DNA of 64,000 nucleotides from Sphingomonas lycopersici (GTDB lineage: Bacteria > Pseudomonadota > Alphaproteobacteria > Sphingomonadales > Sphingomonadaceae): positions 124,001 through 188,000 of the forward strand of contig NZ_JANFAU010000007.1 of the NCBI RefSeq assembly GCF_026130605.1. Reading direction: 5' to 3'. This document shows positions 17,980 to 27,479 of this stretch, piece by piece; the first letter of the stretch is position 1, and each line of letters begins with the position of its first letter. Position numbers and translations under genes: made by a program. The notes beneath the pieces were generated by a model that was given only the letters and a program-made list of their open reading frames with translations, was not told where the DNA came from and ran no database searches.

Positions 17980-19179
17980 TCACGCGGCCTTCTTGACCTC
18001 GGCGACGATCTTCTTCGCCGCATCGCCCAGATCGTTGGCGGGAACGATCGCGAGCCCCGAGTTGGCGAGGATTTCCTTGCCCTGCTGGACGTTGGTGCCC
18101 TCGAGGCGGACGACCAGCGGCACCGAGAGGTTCACTTCCTTCGCCGCGGCGACGATGCCTTCGGCGATGATGTCGCAGCGCATGATCCCGCCGAAGATGT
18201 TGACGAGAATGCCCTTCACCGCGGGATCGCTGAGGATGATCTTGAACGCCGCGGTCACCTTCTCCTTGGTCGCGCCGCCGCCGACGTCGAGGAAGTTGGC
18301 CGGGAACATCCCGTTCAATTTGATGATGTCCATCGTCGCCATCGCGAGCCCGGCGCCGTTGACCATGCAGCCGATGTCGCCATCGAGCTTGATGTACGCG
18401 AGGTCGTACTTGGAGGCTTCCAGCTCGGCCGGATCTTCCTCGGTCTCGTCGCGCAGCTCGGCGAGATCCTTGTGGCGGAACATCGCATTGCCGTCGAAGC
18501 CGACCTTGGCGTCGAGCACCATCAGCTTGCCGTCGTCGGTCACCGCGAGCGGGTTGATCTCGATCTGCGAGGCATCGGTGCCGAGGAAGGCGTCATAGAC
18601 CTTGCCGGCGAGGCTCTGCGCCTGCTTGGCGAGATCGCCGGTCAGCCCCAGCGCGGTCGCCACGGCGCGGCCGTGGTGCGGCATGAAGCCGGTCGCGGGG
18701 TCGACGTCGAAGGTGTGGATCTTCTCCGGCGTGTCGTGCGCGACGGTCTCGATATCCATCCCGCCCTCGGTCGACACGACGAAGGCGACTCGGCCGGTGG
18801 CGCGATCGACCAGCACCGCGAGGTAGAATTCCTTGGCGATGTCGACGCCGTCGGTGATGTACAGGCGGTTGACCTGCTTGCCGTGCTCGCCGGTCTGGAT
18901 CGTCACCAGCGTGTTGCCGAGCATGTCGGTCGCGTGCGCGCGGACTTCCTCGGCGGTCTTGGCGAGGCGGACGCCGCCCTTGGCGTCGGCCGGCAATTCC
19001 TTGAACTTGCCCTTGCCGCGGCCGCCGGCGTGGATCTGCGCCTTGACGACGTAGAGCGGCCCGGGGAGCTTCTTCGACGCTTCGACCGCTTCGTCGACCG
19101 TCATTGCGGCATAGCCCGCCGGAACGGGGACGCCGAACTTGGCGAGCAGTTCCTTCGCCTGATATTCATGGATGTTCAT
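17980..19179 (-). CDS. sucC: Succinate--CoA ligase (ADP-forming) subunit beta
   Basis: A 399-residue ATP-grasp subunit of the TCA-cycle enzyme converting succinyl-CoA to succinate with ATP formation. The N-terminus [20 protein letters not shown] and the C-terminal [16 protein letters not shown] are diagnostic. In most bacteria sucD follows directly; here a terminator and a 516 bp gap follow, so the alpha subunit must be encoded elsewhere. Upstream it is divergent from the DinG-like gene. Confidence 0.96.
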   Translation of the reverse strand: MNIHEYQAKELLAKFGVPVPAGYAAMTVDEAVEASKKLPGPLYVVKAQIHAGGRGKGKFKELPADAKGGVRLAKTAEEVRAHATDMLGNTLVTIQTGEHGKQVNRLYITDGVDIAKEFYLAVLVDRATGRVAFVVSTEGGMDIETVAHDTPEKIHTFDVDPATGFMPHHGRAVATALGLTGDLAKQAQSLAGKVYDAFLGTDASQIEINPLAVTDDGKLMVLDAKVGFDGNAMFRHKDLAELRDETEEDPAELEASKYDLAYIKLDGDIGCMVNGAGLAMATMDIIKLNGMFPANFLDVGGGATKEKVTAAFKIILSDPAVKGILVNIFGGIMRCDIIAEGIVAAAKEVNLSVPLVVRLEGTNVQQGKEILANSGLAIVPANDLGDAAKKIVAEVKKAA

Positions 19180-19296
19180 GGGATGCGTGGCCTCACCATA
19201 TAGGAAACGGGCGGCCTAAAGCACACAGGGGGTCGGGAATCCACCCCAAGGTGCATGATCGGTGCAGCGAGACTATCGCCTGCCGGGAATTCTCCA

Positions 19297-19360
19297 CCCC
19301 GGCGAAGGCCGGGGTCCAGCAACGAGCCGTTCGCGACTGGGCCCCGGCCTTCGCCAGGGC
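19297..19360. repeat. REPIN-like pair, family C
   Basis: The arms CCCCGGCGAAGGCCGGGG (19297-19314) and CCCCGGCCTTCGCCAGGG (from 19342) enclose a spacer that resembles the ones at 17791 and 54571. It lies between the divergent sucC and helicase genes. Confidence 0.8.
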
Positions 19361-19420
19361 GGGCGCATGCCGGGGTGGTGCGGGTTGCCGCTATGTTCTA
19401 ATCGCACACGTGTGAACTTC

Positions 19421-22126
19421 GTGAACTTTGCCCCTTACCCCGCGCTTCACGCCAGCCATTCGGGCGTGTGGATCGCGCATGAGGGGGAGGTGCGCGCGAT
19501 CGGCCGCGGCGAGGCGATCCGCATCGCCGCCGATACCCCGGTGATCCTGCTCAACGCGCCGCTGATCGGGCAGCGACTCGGCTATGCCGAGCTGTCGGGG
19601 CTCGATCTGCTCGAATTGTTCGCCTTCCTCCGCCCGGCGCGCTTCATGGTGCCGACGCCCAAGGGGCTCGCCGCCGCGACCGGGCTCGACGTGCCCGCCG
19701 ACGACGCCGCGGTCGCGCCGTTCCTGCGCGATGCCGCCGCGCGGCTGCTGGCGATTCCCGACGGCGACTGGCCCGAGCGCGAGGGGGCGTGGACCGGGGT
19801 GCAGGCGCTGTTCCGGCTGCGCTGGCCGTGGGCGCCTTTGCTCGCCGATCGCATCGCGCGCCCGCGCGGCGCGGAGCGCTGGCTGTTCACCCGCCTCCCC
19901 GAATGGGACGAAGCCGCGCCGCGCCCGATGCCGCGCGTCGTGACGCTCGACCGCGAGGAGGTGGACGAGCGGCTCGCCCGGCTGACCGGCGCGACGCGGG
20001 AACCGCGCCCCGGGCAGCGCGCCTATGCCGAGGCGGCGGCGGGCGCCTTCGCCCCGCGCGTCACCCGCGACTCGCCCAATCTCGTGCTCGCCGAGGCGGG
20101 GACCGGGATCGGCAAGACCCTGGGCTATCTCGCCCCCGCGTCGCTATGGGCCGAGCAGGCGCAGGGCGCGGTATGGATCAGCACCTATACCAAGGCGCTG
20201 CAACGCCAGCTCGCGCACGAGACCGCGCGGCTCCACCCCGATCCGGCGGTGCGCAGGGCGCGCGTCGTCACCCGCAAGGGGCGCGAGAATTACCTCTGCC
20301 TGCTCAATCTGGAGGATGCGCTACAGGGCGGCTTTACAGGGCGCGCGGCGATCCTGGCGCAGCTCGTCGCGCGCTGGGCGGCGTATAGCGCCGACGGCGA
20401 TATGGTCGGGGGCGATCTCCCCGGCTGGCTCGTCACCTTGTTCCGCCGCAACGGCACCGCGGCGCTGACCGACCGGCGCGGCGAATGTATCTACGCCGGC
20501 TGCCCGCATTACCGGAAATGCTTCATCGAACATGCGTCGCGCGCCTCGGTCGAGGCGGATATCGTCATCGCCAATCACGCGCTGGTGATGGTCAACGCCG
20601 CACGCGGCCGCGAGGCGGCGACTCGCCCGACACGCTATGTGTTCGACGAGGGGCATCATCTGTTCGACGCCGCCGACGCGATGTTCGCCACCGCGCTGAC
20701 CGGACAGGAGACGATCGAGCTGCGCCGCTGGCTGCTCGGCCCCGAAGGCGGCAGCCGCGGGCGGCGGCGCGGGCTAGCGGCGCGATTGTCGGATGTCGCG
20801 AGCTATGACGAAGCGGGCGGCCGCGCGATCGGCGACGCGGTCAATGCGGCGCAGGCGCTGGCGAGCGACGGCTGGATCGGGCGCGTCGCCGAAGGCGCGC
20901 CGTTCGGCCCGATCGAGGCGTTGCTCGCGGCGGTGCGCGGGCTGGTCTATGCCCGCGCCGAACAGCCGGGCGACGCGGGCTACGGGCTGGAGACCGAGAT
21001 CGCCGCGCCGACCCCGGCGCTGATCGACGCCGCCGCGCCCGCCGCGCAGGCGCTCGACGCGTTGCTCCGCCCGCTCGTCACGCTCGGCAAGCGGCTCGAG
21101 GCGGTGCTCGACGAGGCGCCCGACTGGATGGACGGCCCGGCGCGCGCACGAGTCGAGGGCGCGATCGCCTCGCTCGGCTGGCGCGCCGAGACGGTGGCGG
21201 CATGGCTCTCGCTGCTCGCGCGGGTCGGCGGGCCGGCGGATGCCGATTTCGTCGACTGGCTCGCGGTCGATCGCATCGAGGGGCGCGAATTCGATATCGG
21301 GCTCCACCGCCGCTGGCTCGATCCGACCCGGCCGTTCGCCGCAACGGTGCTGCGTCCGGCGCATGGCGCGCTGGTCACCTCGGCGACGCTGACCGCGGGG
21401 GGCGACTGGGCGACCGCCGAGGCGCGGGTCGGGGCGCCGCATCTCGCGCTCGCCGCGACCCGCTTCGAGGCGGCGAGCCCGTTCGACTATGCCGACGCCG
21501 CCGAGGTGCTGATCGTCACCGATGTGAAGCGCGGCGACCAGGCCGCGCTGGCCAATGCCTATGCGCGGCTGATCGAGGCGGCGGGGGGCGGCACCCTGGG
21601 GTTGTTCACCGCGATCCGCCGGTTGCGCGGGGTGCATGCCGCGATCGCCGACCGGCTGGCGCGCGCCGGGCTGCCGCTCCACGCGCAACATGTCGATCCG
21701 ATCGATACCGGCACCCTGGTCGATATCTTCCGCGACGATCCGCATGCCTCGTTGCTCGGCACCGATGCGTTGCGCGACGGGGTCGACGTGCCCGGCCATT
21801 CGCTGCGGCTGGTGGTGATGGAGGGCGTGCCGTGGCCCAAGCCGAGCGTGCTCCACGCCGCGCGGCGGCTGGCGGGCGGGGGGAGCGCTTATGATGACCG
21901 CATCGTCCGCGCGCGGCTGGCGCAGGCGTTCGGGCGGCTGATCCGTTCGGCGCAGGATCGCGGCGCCTTCGTCCTGTTGTCGGCGGCGATGCCCTCGCGG
22001 CTGCTCACCGCCTTCCCGCCGGGGGTGGCGATCGCGCGCGTTCCGCTCGACGAGGCGATCGCGCGGGTGCGGGAGCGTCTTTCCTCCGGCGCGCGTCTGG
22101 GGCATGACGCGGCTCCCGAGATTTGA
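19421..22126 (+). CDS. DinG/XPD-like ATP-dependent DNA helicase
   Basis: A roughly 901-residue superfamily 2 helicase of the DinG/Rad3 group. It shows Walker A AEAGTGIGKT (about 222-231), an iron-sulphur cluster set of four cysteines (YLCLL near 292; ECIYAGCPHYRKC near 355-367) and the box VFDEGHH near 406-412. These helicases act 5'-3' in repair of R-loops or damaged DNA. GTG 19421 fits relatives that start shortly before PALHASH; GTG 19412 is equally possible. Neither has a clear ribosome site, and TATGTT stands only 15-24 bp upstream, so a nearly leaderless transcript is possible. Confidence 0.88.
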   Translation: MNFAPYPALHASHSGVWIAHEGEVRAIGRGEAIRIAADTPVILLNAPLIGQRLGYAELSGLDLLELFAFLRPARFMVPTPKGLAAATGLDVPADDAAVAPFLRDAAARLLAIPDGDWPEREGAWTGVQALFRLRWPWAPLLADRIARPRGAERWLFTRLPEWDEAAPRPMPRVVTLDREEVDERLARLTGATREPRPGQRAYAEAAAGAFAPRVTRDSPNLVLAEAGTGIGKTLGYLAPASLWAEQAQGAVWISTYTKALQRQLAHETARLHPDPAVRRARVVTRKGRENYLCLLNLEDALQGGFTGRAAILAQLVARWAAYSADGDMVGGDLPGWLVTLFRRNGTAALTDRRGECIYAGCPHYRKCFIEHASRASVEADIVIANHALVMVNAARGREAATRPTRYVFDEGHHLFDAADAMFATALTGQETIELRRWLLGPEGGSRGRRRGLAARLSDVASYDEAGGRAIGDAVNAAQALASDGWIGRVAEGAPFGPIEALLAAVRGLVYARAEQPGDAGYGLETEIAAPTPALIDAAAPAAQALDALLRPLVTLGKRLEAVLDEAPDWMDGPARARVEGAIASLGWRAETVAAWLSLLARVGGPADADFVDWLAVDRIEGREFDIGLHRRWLDPTRPFAATVLRPAHGALVTSATLTAGGDWATAEARVGAPHLALAATRFEAASPFDYADAAEVLIVTDVKRGDQAALANAYARLIEAAGGGTLGLFTAIRRLRGVHAAIADRLARAGLPLHAQHVDPIDTGTLVDIFRDDPHASLLGTDALRDGVDVPGHSLRLVVMEGVPWPKPSVLHAARRLAGGGSAYDDRIVRARLAQAFGRLIRSAQDRGAFVLLSAAMPSRLLTAFPPGVAIARVPLDEAIARVRERLSSGARLGHDAAPEI

Positions 22127-22148
22127 GAAGACCGGAGTTTGCCCGCCC

Positions 22149-22685
22149 GTGAAGACGCTGACGCTGCTGCGCCACGCCAAGTCCGGGTGGGACGATCCGG
22201 TCGCGCGCGATTTCGATCGCCCGCTCAACGCCAAGGGGCGCCGCGCCGCGCAGACGATGGGGCGGCATTTGAAATCGCTCGGGCTGCGGTTCGATCACGT
22301 CGTCGCCTCGCCCGCGGTGCGGGTGGTGGAGACGATCGAGGCGGTGGCGGCCGGCTATGGCGCGCCGCTTTATCCGGCGTGGGATCGGCGGATGTATCTC
22401 GCATCCTCGGCGACATTGCTCGATGTGGTGCGCGAAACCCCGGCCGACGCCGATCGGCTGATGCTGATCGGGCATAACCCGGGGCTCGAGGATCTCGTGC
22501 TGCTGCTCGTGCCCGAAGGCGGCGGGTTGCGCGAGGAGGTGGAGGAGAAATACCCCACCGCGACGCTCGCCGAACTCAGCTTCGATATCGATCATTGGGC
22601 AGATGCCGCGCCGGGCCGCGCGCAGCTCACGCGCTTCGTCCGCCCGCGCGACGTCGATGCGTCGCTCGGGCCGGATCGGGATTAG
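22149..22685 (+). CDS. SixA-like histidine phosphatase
   Basis: A 178-residue protein of the histidine phosphatase superfamily. The catalytic RHG-type motif reads LRHAKSGW (6-13), followed by VASPAVRVVET and a second histidine in IGHNPGLEDL, the layout of SixA phosphohistidine phosphatases. The substrate may be a phosphorylated HPt protein or another phosphoester. The GTG start has CGGAG about 10 nt upstream and lies 22 bp after the helicase stop, so co-transcription is likely. Confidence 0.88.
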   Translation: MKTLTLLRHAKSGWDDPVARDFDRPLNAKGRRAAQTMGRHLKSLGLRFDHVVASPAVRVVETIEAVAAGYGAPLYPAWDRRMYLASSATLLDVVRETPADADRLMLIGHNPGLEDLVLLLVPEGGGLREEVEEKYPTATLAELSFDIDHWADAAPGRAQLTRFVRPRDVDASLGPDRD

Positions 22686-22694
22686 CTCCAGATC

Positions 22695-22723
22695 GTCACG
22701 CCGGGTCGAGCCCGGCATGACGG
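22695..22723. repeat. REP-like hairpin between convergent genes
   Basis: The stem GCCGGG-TCGAG-CCCGGC is flanked by GTCAC and ATGAC. It occupies the 51 bp junction between the SixA-like and yceD genes. Confidence 0.7.
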
Positions 22724-22736
22724 TGAGAGGAGGCTG

Positions 22737-23258
22737 TTATTGCTTCCCCAATTTGTCCTTAAGCGCGGCGAGTGCGCCGAACGGGCCGCTCTGCCCCTCG
22801 TCGACCACCCCCGCCTCGCGCAGCGCCTCGGCGGCGCGGGGCCCACGCGGATAGGAATCGAGCGACAGCGCCATCGTCTCCGCCGCGGCCTCGCCCAGAT
22901 CGATCGCGCCGCCGTCGATCTCGATCGTGTCGAGCGATTCCTCGCCCAGCTCGACCTCTTCCTCGGATGTGCCGGCGGAAACGAAGCGCAGCGTCACTTT
23001 CTCGTCGATCGTCGCCGGCAGCGGATCGCCGGTCACCGTGCAGGCCTGCGTCACCGCCGCGGTCACCCGTCCGTCGGCTATCACCCCGGCGGTGTCGCGG
23101 CGGATCGCAAAGGTCGCCGCGAGCCGCTCGACTGCGATCAGCCCGAAGCGGCCGGCGACGCGGCGGCGCTCGTCGATATCCGCCTCGATCGTCACGGTAC
23201 GCGGCGCCTCGCCGATCGTGTCGAGTCGTTCGGGGCGCGAGAATTCGGGGGCGCTCAC
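22737..23258 (-). CDS. YceD/DUF177 family protein
   Basis: A 173-residue acidic protein of the DUF177 (YceD) family, linked in several bacteria and plants to 23S rRNA accumulation. The core VTQACTVTGDPLPATIDEKVTLRFV matches the family's conserved cysteine region. The GTG start overlaps the stop of the upstream chaperone gene (GTGA). In the usual neighbourhood rpmF-plsX follow; here a repeat element and the SixA-like gene follow instead. Confidence 0.88.
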   Translation of the reverse strand: MSAPEFSRPERLDTIGEAPRTVTIEADIDERRRVAGRFGLIAVERLAATFAIRRDTAGVIADGRVTAAVTQACTVTGDPLPATIDEKVTLRFVSAGTSEEEVELGEESLDTIEIDGGAIDLGEAAAETMALSLDSYPRGPRAAEALREAGVVDEGQSGPFGALAALKDKLGKQ

Positions 23259-23767
23259 GGCAATTCCCCGCGCTCGATCGCGTCGAGCGGCACCGCCTTC
23301 AGCGCGGCGTGGAAATCGAGCAGGCGATCGCGGACATACGCGACCGCCGCCGGCGCCGGATCGACGCCGCGATAGAGGTTGCGCCGCAGCGGCGTAGCGA
23401 GATCGCCGTCGCTGACTCCCGTGCGATAGGCGCCGAGCCGTCCGCCGAGCATCCCCATCATCCGCCCGACCTGCTTGCCGACGACCATGTCGCCGAAGCC
23501 GATCTGGCGAATCTGCGCATCCATATCGTCGATGAACCGCTCGGTGAGATCGGCGACGAGCTGCGCCGCGGCGGGCTCGTCCTCGATCCGCATCAGCACG
23601 AAGGCGGTGACCGCCGCGACCATGTCGAACCGGCCGTCGAGCGTATCGGGCACCGCGCCGTCGAGATACCAATGCGGCTGGCGCGCGCGCGCCACCACCG
23701 CCTGATAGAGCGGCACCGCCGCCACGTCCTGCCGCGATGTCCTGCGGAACCTGTCGAGGAATCCCAC
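23255..23767 (-). CDS. Ubiquinol-cytochrome c chaperone family protein (CBP3-like)
   Basis: A 170-residue member of the Ubiq_cyt_C_chap family, related to mitochondrial Cbp3, which helps assemble cytochrome b into the bc1 complex. The start GFLDRFRR, the segment PHWYLDGAVPDTLDGRFDM and the region FGDMVVGKQVGRMMGMLGGR match the family. It begins at GTG 23767 and is coupled to yceD by a 4 bp overlap. It is divergent from bamE across about 100 bp. Confidence 0.88.
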   Translation of the reverse strand: MGFLDRFRRTSRQDVAAVPLYQAVVARARQPHWYLDGAVPDTLDGRFDMVAAVTAFVLMRIEDEPAAAQLVADLTERFIDDMDAQIRQIGFGDMVVGKQVGRMMGMLGGRLGAYRTGVSDGDLATPLRRNLYRGVDPAPAAVAYVRDRLLDFHAALKAVPLDAIERGELP

Positions 23768-23870
23768 GCCTGCTTTTGTCCTTGCCTTGTATCGATGTTC
23801 GCCCCGGCATATTGAGGCGTTCGCCCGCGGACGCAATGTGCCGGTTGGGTTCACTGTTCGCGGAGTATCC

Positions 23871-24338
23871 ATGCGCCAACCCTTTCTGATCGTCGCGCTT
23901 GCTGCCGGGATCGCGCTTTCCGGCTGCACCTCGCTCCGGTCGCATCAGGGCTATATCGTCGACGCCGACCTGGTGAATGCGATCCAGCCCGGGGTCGACA
24001 ATCGCGAATCGGTGCTCGCCACGCTGGGGCATCCCACCTTCGCTGCGCAGTTCAACCAGGGCGACTGGTATTATATTTCGCGCGACAGCCGCAATTATGC
24101 GTACAACAAGCCCAAGGCGCACGATCAGCTGACGATGCAGATCAGCTTCGATCGCAACGGCAATGTCAGCGCGGTGCGCCGTTCGGGGATGGACCAGATC
24201 GCCGATATCACCCCGATGAAGAAGACCACCCCGACGCTCGGCCGGCGCCGTGGCTTCTTCCAGGATCTGTTCGGCAATATCGGCACGGTCGGCGCGATGG
24301 GGCCGGGTGGCGGCGGCGGCGGTCGCGACACGCCGTAA
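23871..24338 (+). CDS. bamE: Outer-membrane assembly lipoprotein BamE (SmpA/OmlA)
   Basis: A 155-residue lipoprotein. The lipobox LSGC puts the lipidated cysteine at position 19, after a short hydrophobic signal. The SmpA/OmlA domain follows (GYIVDADLVNAIQPGVDNRESVLATLG-type start, then WYYISRDSRNYAY). It would sit on the inner face of the outer membrane within the BAM complex. ATG 23871 follows CGGAG. A glycine-rich tail ends the protein. Confidence 0.92.
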   Translation: MRQPFLIVALAAGIALSGCTSLRSHQGYIVDADLVNAIQPGVDNRESVLATLGHPTFAAQFNQGDWYYISRDSRNYAYNKPKAHDQLTMQISFDRNGNVSAVRRSGMDQIADITPMKKTTPTLGRRRGFFQDLFGNIGTVGAMGPGGGGGGRDTP

Positions 24339-24559
24339 CGACGGGATTTCGTAATAGCCGGCCAATGTGCCGCCGATGCCGTTCGCGCGGCATCGGCGCG
24401 CGTCGCCGTGCGCTCGGCCGACGCAATATTATACAGCGATTTCGTTACCTTGCTCGTTGCTGACCGCGCCGTTCCTGGCCGGTTCAGCGCCACCCGCCGA
24501 TAAACCGGATGTGGCGACGCGGCTTTGTGCCGTGCGCCAGCGAGTAAAAGGAGAAAGAG

Positions 24560-25057
24560 ATGCGCAAGTTGATCATCGGCGTGCTGATGGCGGCGACGGC
24601 GTTCCCGGCGGTTGCCTCGGCCCAGACCAACGACGATCTGCGCCGCGATCGGCGCGATGTCCGCCAGCAGCAATATGAGCTGGATCAGGCGCGGCGCTAT
24701 GGCGACCGGCACGATGTCCGCCGCGAAGAGCGCGACCTGCGCGATGCGCGACGCGATCTGCGCGAGGACCGCAACCGCGTCTGGGCGCGCGACGACTGGC
24801 GCCGCTGGCGCGACCAGAATCGCTCGCTCTATGCCCGTGGCAATTGGAATGCGCCGTTCCGCTATCAATCGTTCCGCGCGGGTGTCCGCATCGCGCCGAA
24901 TTATTATGGTCAGCGTTACTGGATCGCCGATCCGTGGCGCTATCGCCTGCCGCCGGCGCGGCCCTACACCCGCTGGGTGCGGCATTATAACGACGTGCTG
25001 CTGATCGATTATCGCCGCGGCATCGTCGTCGACGTGATCCGCAACTTCTTCTGGTAA
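24560..25057 (+). CDS. RcnB family periplasmic protein
   Basis: A 165-residue exported protein with a signal peptide ending AVASAQ. A highly charged Arg/Asp-rich helical stretch (about 27-85) precedes a C-terminal RcnB-type domain with RPYTRWVRHYNDVLLID and a hydrophobic end (VIRNFFW). E. coli RcnB affects nickel and cobalt homeostasis, but for this large family metal handling is not shown. GGAG precedes the ATG. It is monocistronic. Confidence 0.82.
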   Translation: MRKLIIGVLMAATAFPAVASAQTNDDLRRDRRDVRQQQYELDQARRYGDRHDVRREERDLRDARRDLREDRNRVWARDDWRRWRDQNRSLYARGNWNAPFRYQSFRAGVRIAPNYYGQRYWIADPWRYRLPPARPYTRWVRHYNDVLLIDYRRGIVVDVIRNFFW

Positions 25058-25068
25058 GCCGGATCTCA

Positions 25069-25098
25069 CGGCCGCCGGCGCCCATGCGTCGGCGGCCG
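25069..25098 (+). terminator. Hairpin after the RcnB-family gene
   Basis: A 9 bp perfect stem (CGGCCGCCG/CGGCGGCCG) with a 12 nt loop begins 12 bp after the stop codon. No T-run follows, so termination by this hairpin alone is uncertain. Confidence 0.45.
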
Positions 25099-25176
25099 AC
25101 TCATGTCCGGCGATCGCGGCATTCGCGCTGATCGTTGATTTTACGCTGAAATTTCGATCGGCCGTCGCATCGCGAC

Positions 25177-25251
25177 TGGAGCGGGCGAAGGGATTCGAAC
25201 CCTCGACCCCAACCTTGGCAAGGTTGTGCTCTACCCCTGAGCTACGCCCGC
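25177..25251 (-). tRNA. tRNA-Gly (anticodon GCC)
   Basis: The minus strand reads GCGGGCGTAGCTCAGGGG at the 5' end. Its 7 bp acceptor stem pairs with CGCCCGC. The anticodon loop is TTGCCAA, giving anticodon GCC, and the T arm contains GGTTCGAATCC. The discriminator base is T and the CCA end is encoded. Confidence 0.97.
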
Positions 25252-25386
25252 TCTGGCGCCTGGCCCGGAAGCTTCCGGGCGGGTGAGGCGCGGCCACTAG
25301 CAGCGGATTTCGGGCTTGCCAACCCCCCCCTGTTCGATTGTCGTCACGTTGACCGCGCGGCCCGTTCGCGATTAGGCCCACGCACG

Positions 25387-26097
25387 ATGACCGCCCCTGT
25401 TATCCTGCTCGTCGAGGACGATCCGGCATTGCGCATGCTCACCGCGCGCGCATTGCAGGAAAACGGCTTTGTCGTCCGCCCCGCCTCCGCCGCGCCGGAA
25501 ATGTGGCTGGCGCTCGATTCGGGGCCGGTCGATCTCGTCCTGCTCGATATCATGCTGCCCGGCACCAGCGGGATCGATCTGTGCCGCGCGCTGCGCCAGA
25601 AAAGCGACGTGCCGATCATCTTCATGTCGGCGCGCTCCAGCGAAATGGATCGCGTCGTCGGGCTGGAGCTGGGCGCGGACGATTATATCGCCAAGCCGTT
25701 CGGGGTGCGCGAGCTGGTCGCGCGGGTGCGCGCGGTGCTGCGCCGCCCGGCGCTCGATCGCGGCACCGGCGCGCGCGAAGCGGGGGTGATGACCTTCGAG
25801 GGGTGGACGGTCAATCTGCCGCGCCGCGAGCTGATCTCGCCGACGGGGGCGGTGGTCGATCTCACCGGCGCCGAATTCGATCTGCTGGTGGTGCTGGCGG
25901 ATCATGCGCAAAGAGTGATCGCGCGCGAGCGATTGATCGAGCTGTCGCGCACACGGCTGGGGGACAGCTCGGATCGCTCGATCGACGTGCTGGTCAGCCG
26001 GCTGCGCCGCAAGCTTTCGGGCGAAGGCCATGCCGCGCCGATCGTCACGGTGCGCGGGGTGGGCTATATGCTCAACGTGCCGGTGGAGCGCCGTTGA
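25387..26097 (+). CDS. OmpR-family response regulator
   Basis: A 236-residue two-component response regulator. The receiver domain (1-~120) has the phosphoacceptor Asp54 in LLDIMLPG and the conserved Lys103 in IAKPFG. The winged-helix DNA-binding domain covers about 137-232, ending TVRGVGYML. Its stop codon overlaps the TTG start of the histidine kinase gene, so the two form a cognate pair. The stimulus and targets cannot be read from the sequence. Confidence 0.95.
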   Translation: MTAPVILLVEDDPALRMLTARALQENGFVVRPASAAPEMWLALDSGPVDLVLLDIMLPGTSGIDLCRALRQKSDVPIIFMSARSSEMDRVVGLELGADDYIAKPFGVRELVARVRAVLRRPALDRGTGAREAGVMTFEGWTVNLPRRELISPTGAVVDLTGAEFDLLVVLADHAQRVIARERLIELSRTRLGDSSDRSIDVLVSRLRRKLSGEGHAAPIVTVRGVGYMLNVPVERR

Positions 26098-27410
26098 GGA
26101 AATTGATCCCCTCGACCGGCCTGCTCGGGCAGGTCGTCGCGATCCTGCTGCTGACGATGCTGATCGAGTTCGGCGTCTCGACCTTGCTGTATGAGCGCGC
26201 GAGCCAGTTTTCGGTGCGCGACGACGAGGCACGGCGGCTCGCCGAGCATCTCGTCATCTGCCGCCGGCTGGTCGAGGATCGCCCGCCGGGCACGCGCCCC
26301 GAAATGGCGAGCCATCTCACCACCGATCGCTACGAGATCCACTGGGATCGCGATCCGCCGCGCGTCCCGTCGGTCGCGCCCGCGCTGGATCAGATGCGCC
26401 GGCAGATCGTCGAATGGGAGCCGTCGCTCGGCACACGCGATCTGCGCATCCGCCTGACCCTGCCCGGGCGCAGCTCGGCGGTGAGCGGAGGGCTCCAGCT
26501 CGATGACGGCAGCTGGTTGCATTTCCGCACGCTCGAGCCGGTGGCGCGGCTCGATTTCGGGTTCGAGCGCGTCGCGCTGGCGCTGGTCCCCGCGATCGCG
26601 TTGATGGTGATCGGCGGGCTGATGCTGCGCCGCGCGTTGCTGCCGCTGCGCCGGCTGGCGGTGGCGGCGGACCGCGTCGGGCATGATCCGGTCGATCCGG
26701 TGCCGGAGGACGGCCCGGGCGAGGTGCGCCGCGTGGTCGTCGCGTTCAACCGGATGCAGGCGCGAATCCGTGCGCTGATCGACAACCGCACCCAGGCGCT
26801 CGCCGCGGTGGGGCACGATCTGCGCACCCCGCTCGCGCGGCTGCGGTTGCGTAGCGAAGGGGTGGCGGACCCGGAGACGCGCAACGCGATCGGGCATGAT
26901 GTCGCCGAAATGGAGGCGATGATCACCTCGCTGCTCGCCTTTCTCGGCGGCGACAGCGATCCCGAGGCGCCCGTGCCGGTCGATCTGGCGGTGATGTGCG
27001 CGACATTGGTCGACGATGCGCAGGACGCGGGCCATGCGGCGGATTATGTCGGGCCGGATCATCTCGAGCTTCGGCTGCGTCGCTCGGGGTTCAAGCGCGC
27101 GCTGACCAATCTGGTCGACAATGCGCTCCATTATGGCGATCGGCTGACGATCGCGCTGTCGACCGACGGCGCGGCGGTGACGGTGCGGGTGATCGATGAC
27201 GGCCCCGGGATCCCCGAGGATCAGCTCGTCGCGGTGCTCCAGCCGTTCGTCCGGCTCGATCCGGCGCGGCGGCGCGACACGGTCGGCTTCGGGCTCGGGC
27301 TGGCGATCGCGGCGCAGGCGGTGCAGGCCGAGGGTGGCACATTGACGCTGGCGAACCGCGTGCCGCACGGGCTGGAGGCGACTATCCATTTGCCCGGACA
27401 CAAAATTTAA
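26094..27410 (+). CDS. Sensor histidine kinase, EnvZ-like
   Basis: A 438-residue inner-membrane sensor kinase. Helices at about 10-32 and 160-180 enclose a periplasmic domain of about 125 residues; HAMP follows, then the H-box GHDLRTPLARL (His241), the N-box with Asn343 (NLVDNALHYG) and the G boxes DDGPGIP and GFGLGLAI. A TTG start at 26094, inside the regulator's stop codon (TTGA) and 7 nt after GGAG, is the best supported. It phosphorylates the upstream regulator. Confidence 0.93.
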   Translation: MRKLIPSTGLLGQVVAILLLTMLIEFGVSTLLYERASQFSVRDDEARRLAEHLVICRRLVEDRPPGTRPEMASHLTTDRYEIHWDRDPPRVPSVAPALDQMRRQIVEWEPSLGTRDLRIRLTLPGRSSAVSGGLQLDDGSWLHFRTLEPVARLDFGFERVALALVPAIALMVIGGLMLRRALLPLRRLAVAADRVGHDPVDPVPEDGPGEVRRVVVAFNRMQARIRALIDNRTQALAAVGHDLRTPLARLRLRSEGVADPETRNAIGHDVAEMEAMITSLLAFLGGDSDPEAPVPVDLAVMCATLVDDAQDAGHAADYVGPDHLELRLRRSGFKRALTNLVDNALHYGDRLTIALSTDGAAVTVRVIDDGPGIPEDQLVAVLQPFVRLDPARRRDTVGFGLGLAIAAQAVQAEGGTLTLANRVPHGLEATIHLPGHKI

Positions 27411-27479
27411 CATTTCCGCGGCGTCGCAGCAAAATTGCCGGCTTAATTATCCTGCTCCATGACAAGAGGAGCAGATCCA

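Noticed and set aside
19262..19420. Earlier start of the DinG-like helicase
   Set aside because: The open frame extends upstream through a REP-like element. Relatives start near PALHASH, so the GTG at 19412 or 19421 is more likely.
24592..25057. The Arg/Asp-rich protein taken as a shadow frame
   Set aside because: It has a clear signal peptide, a ribosome-binding site and the RcnB-type C-terminus, so it was kept as a real gene.
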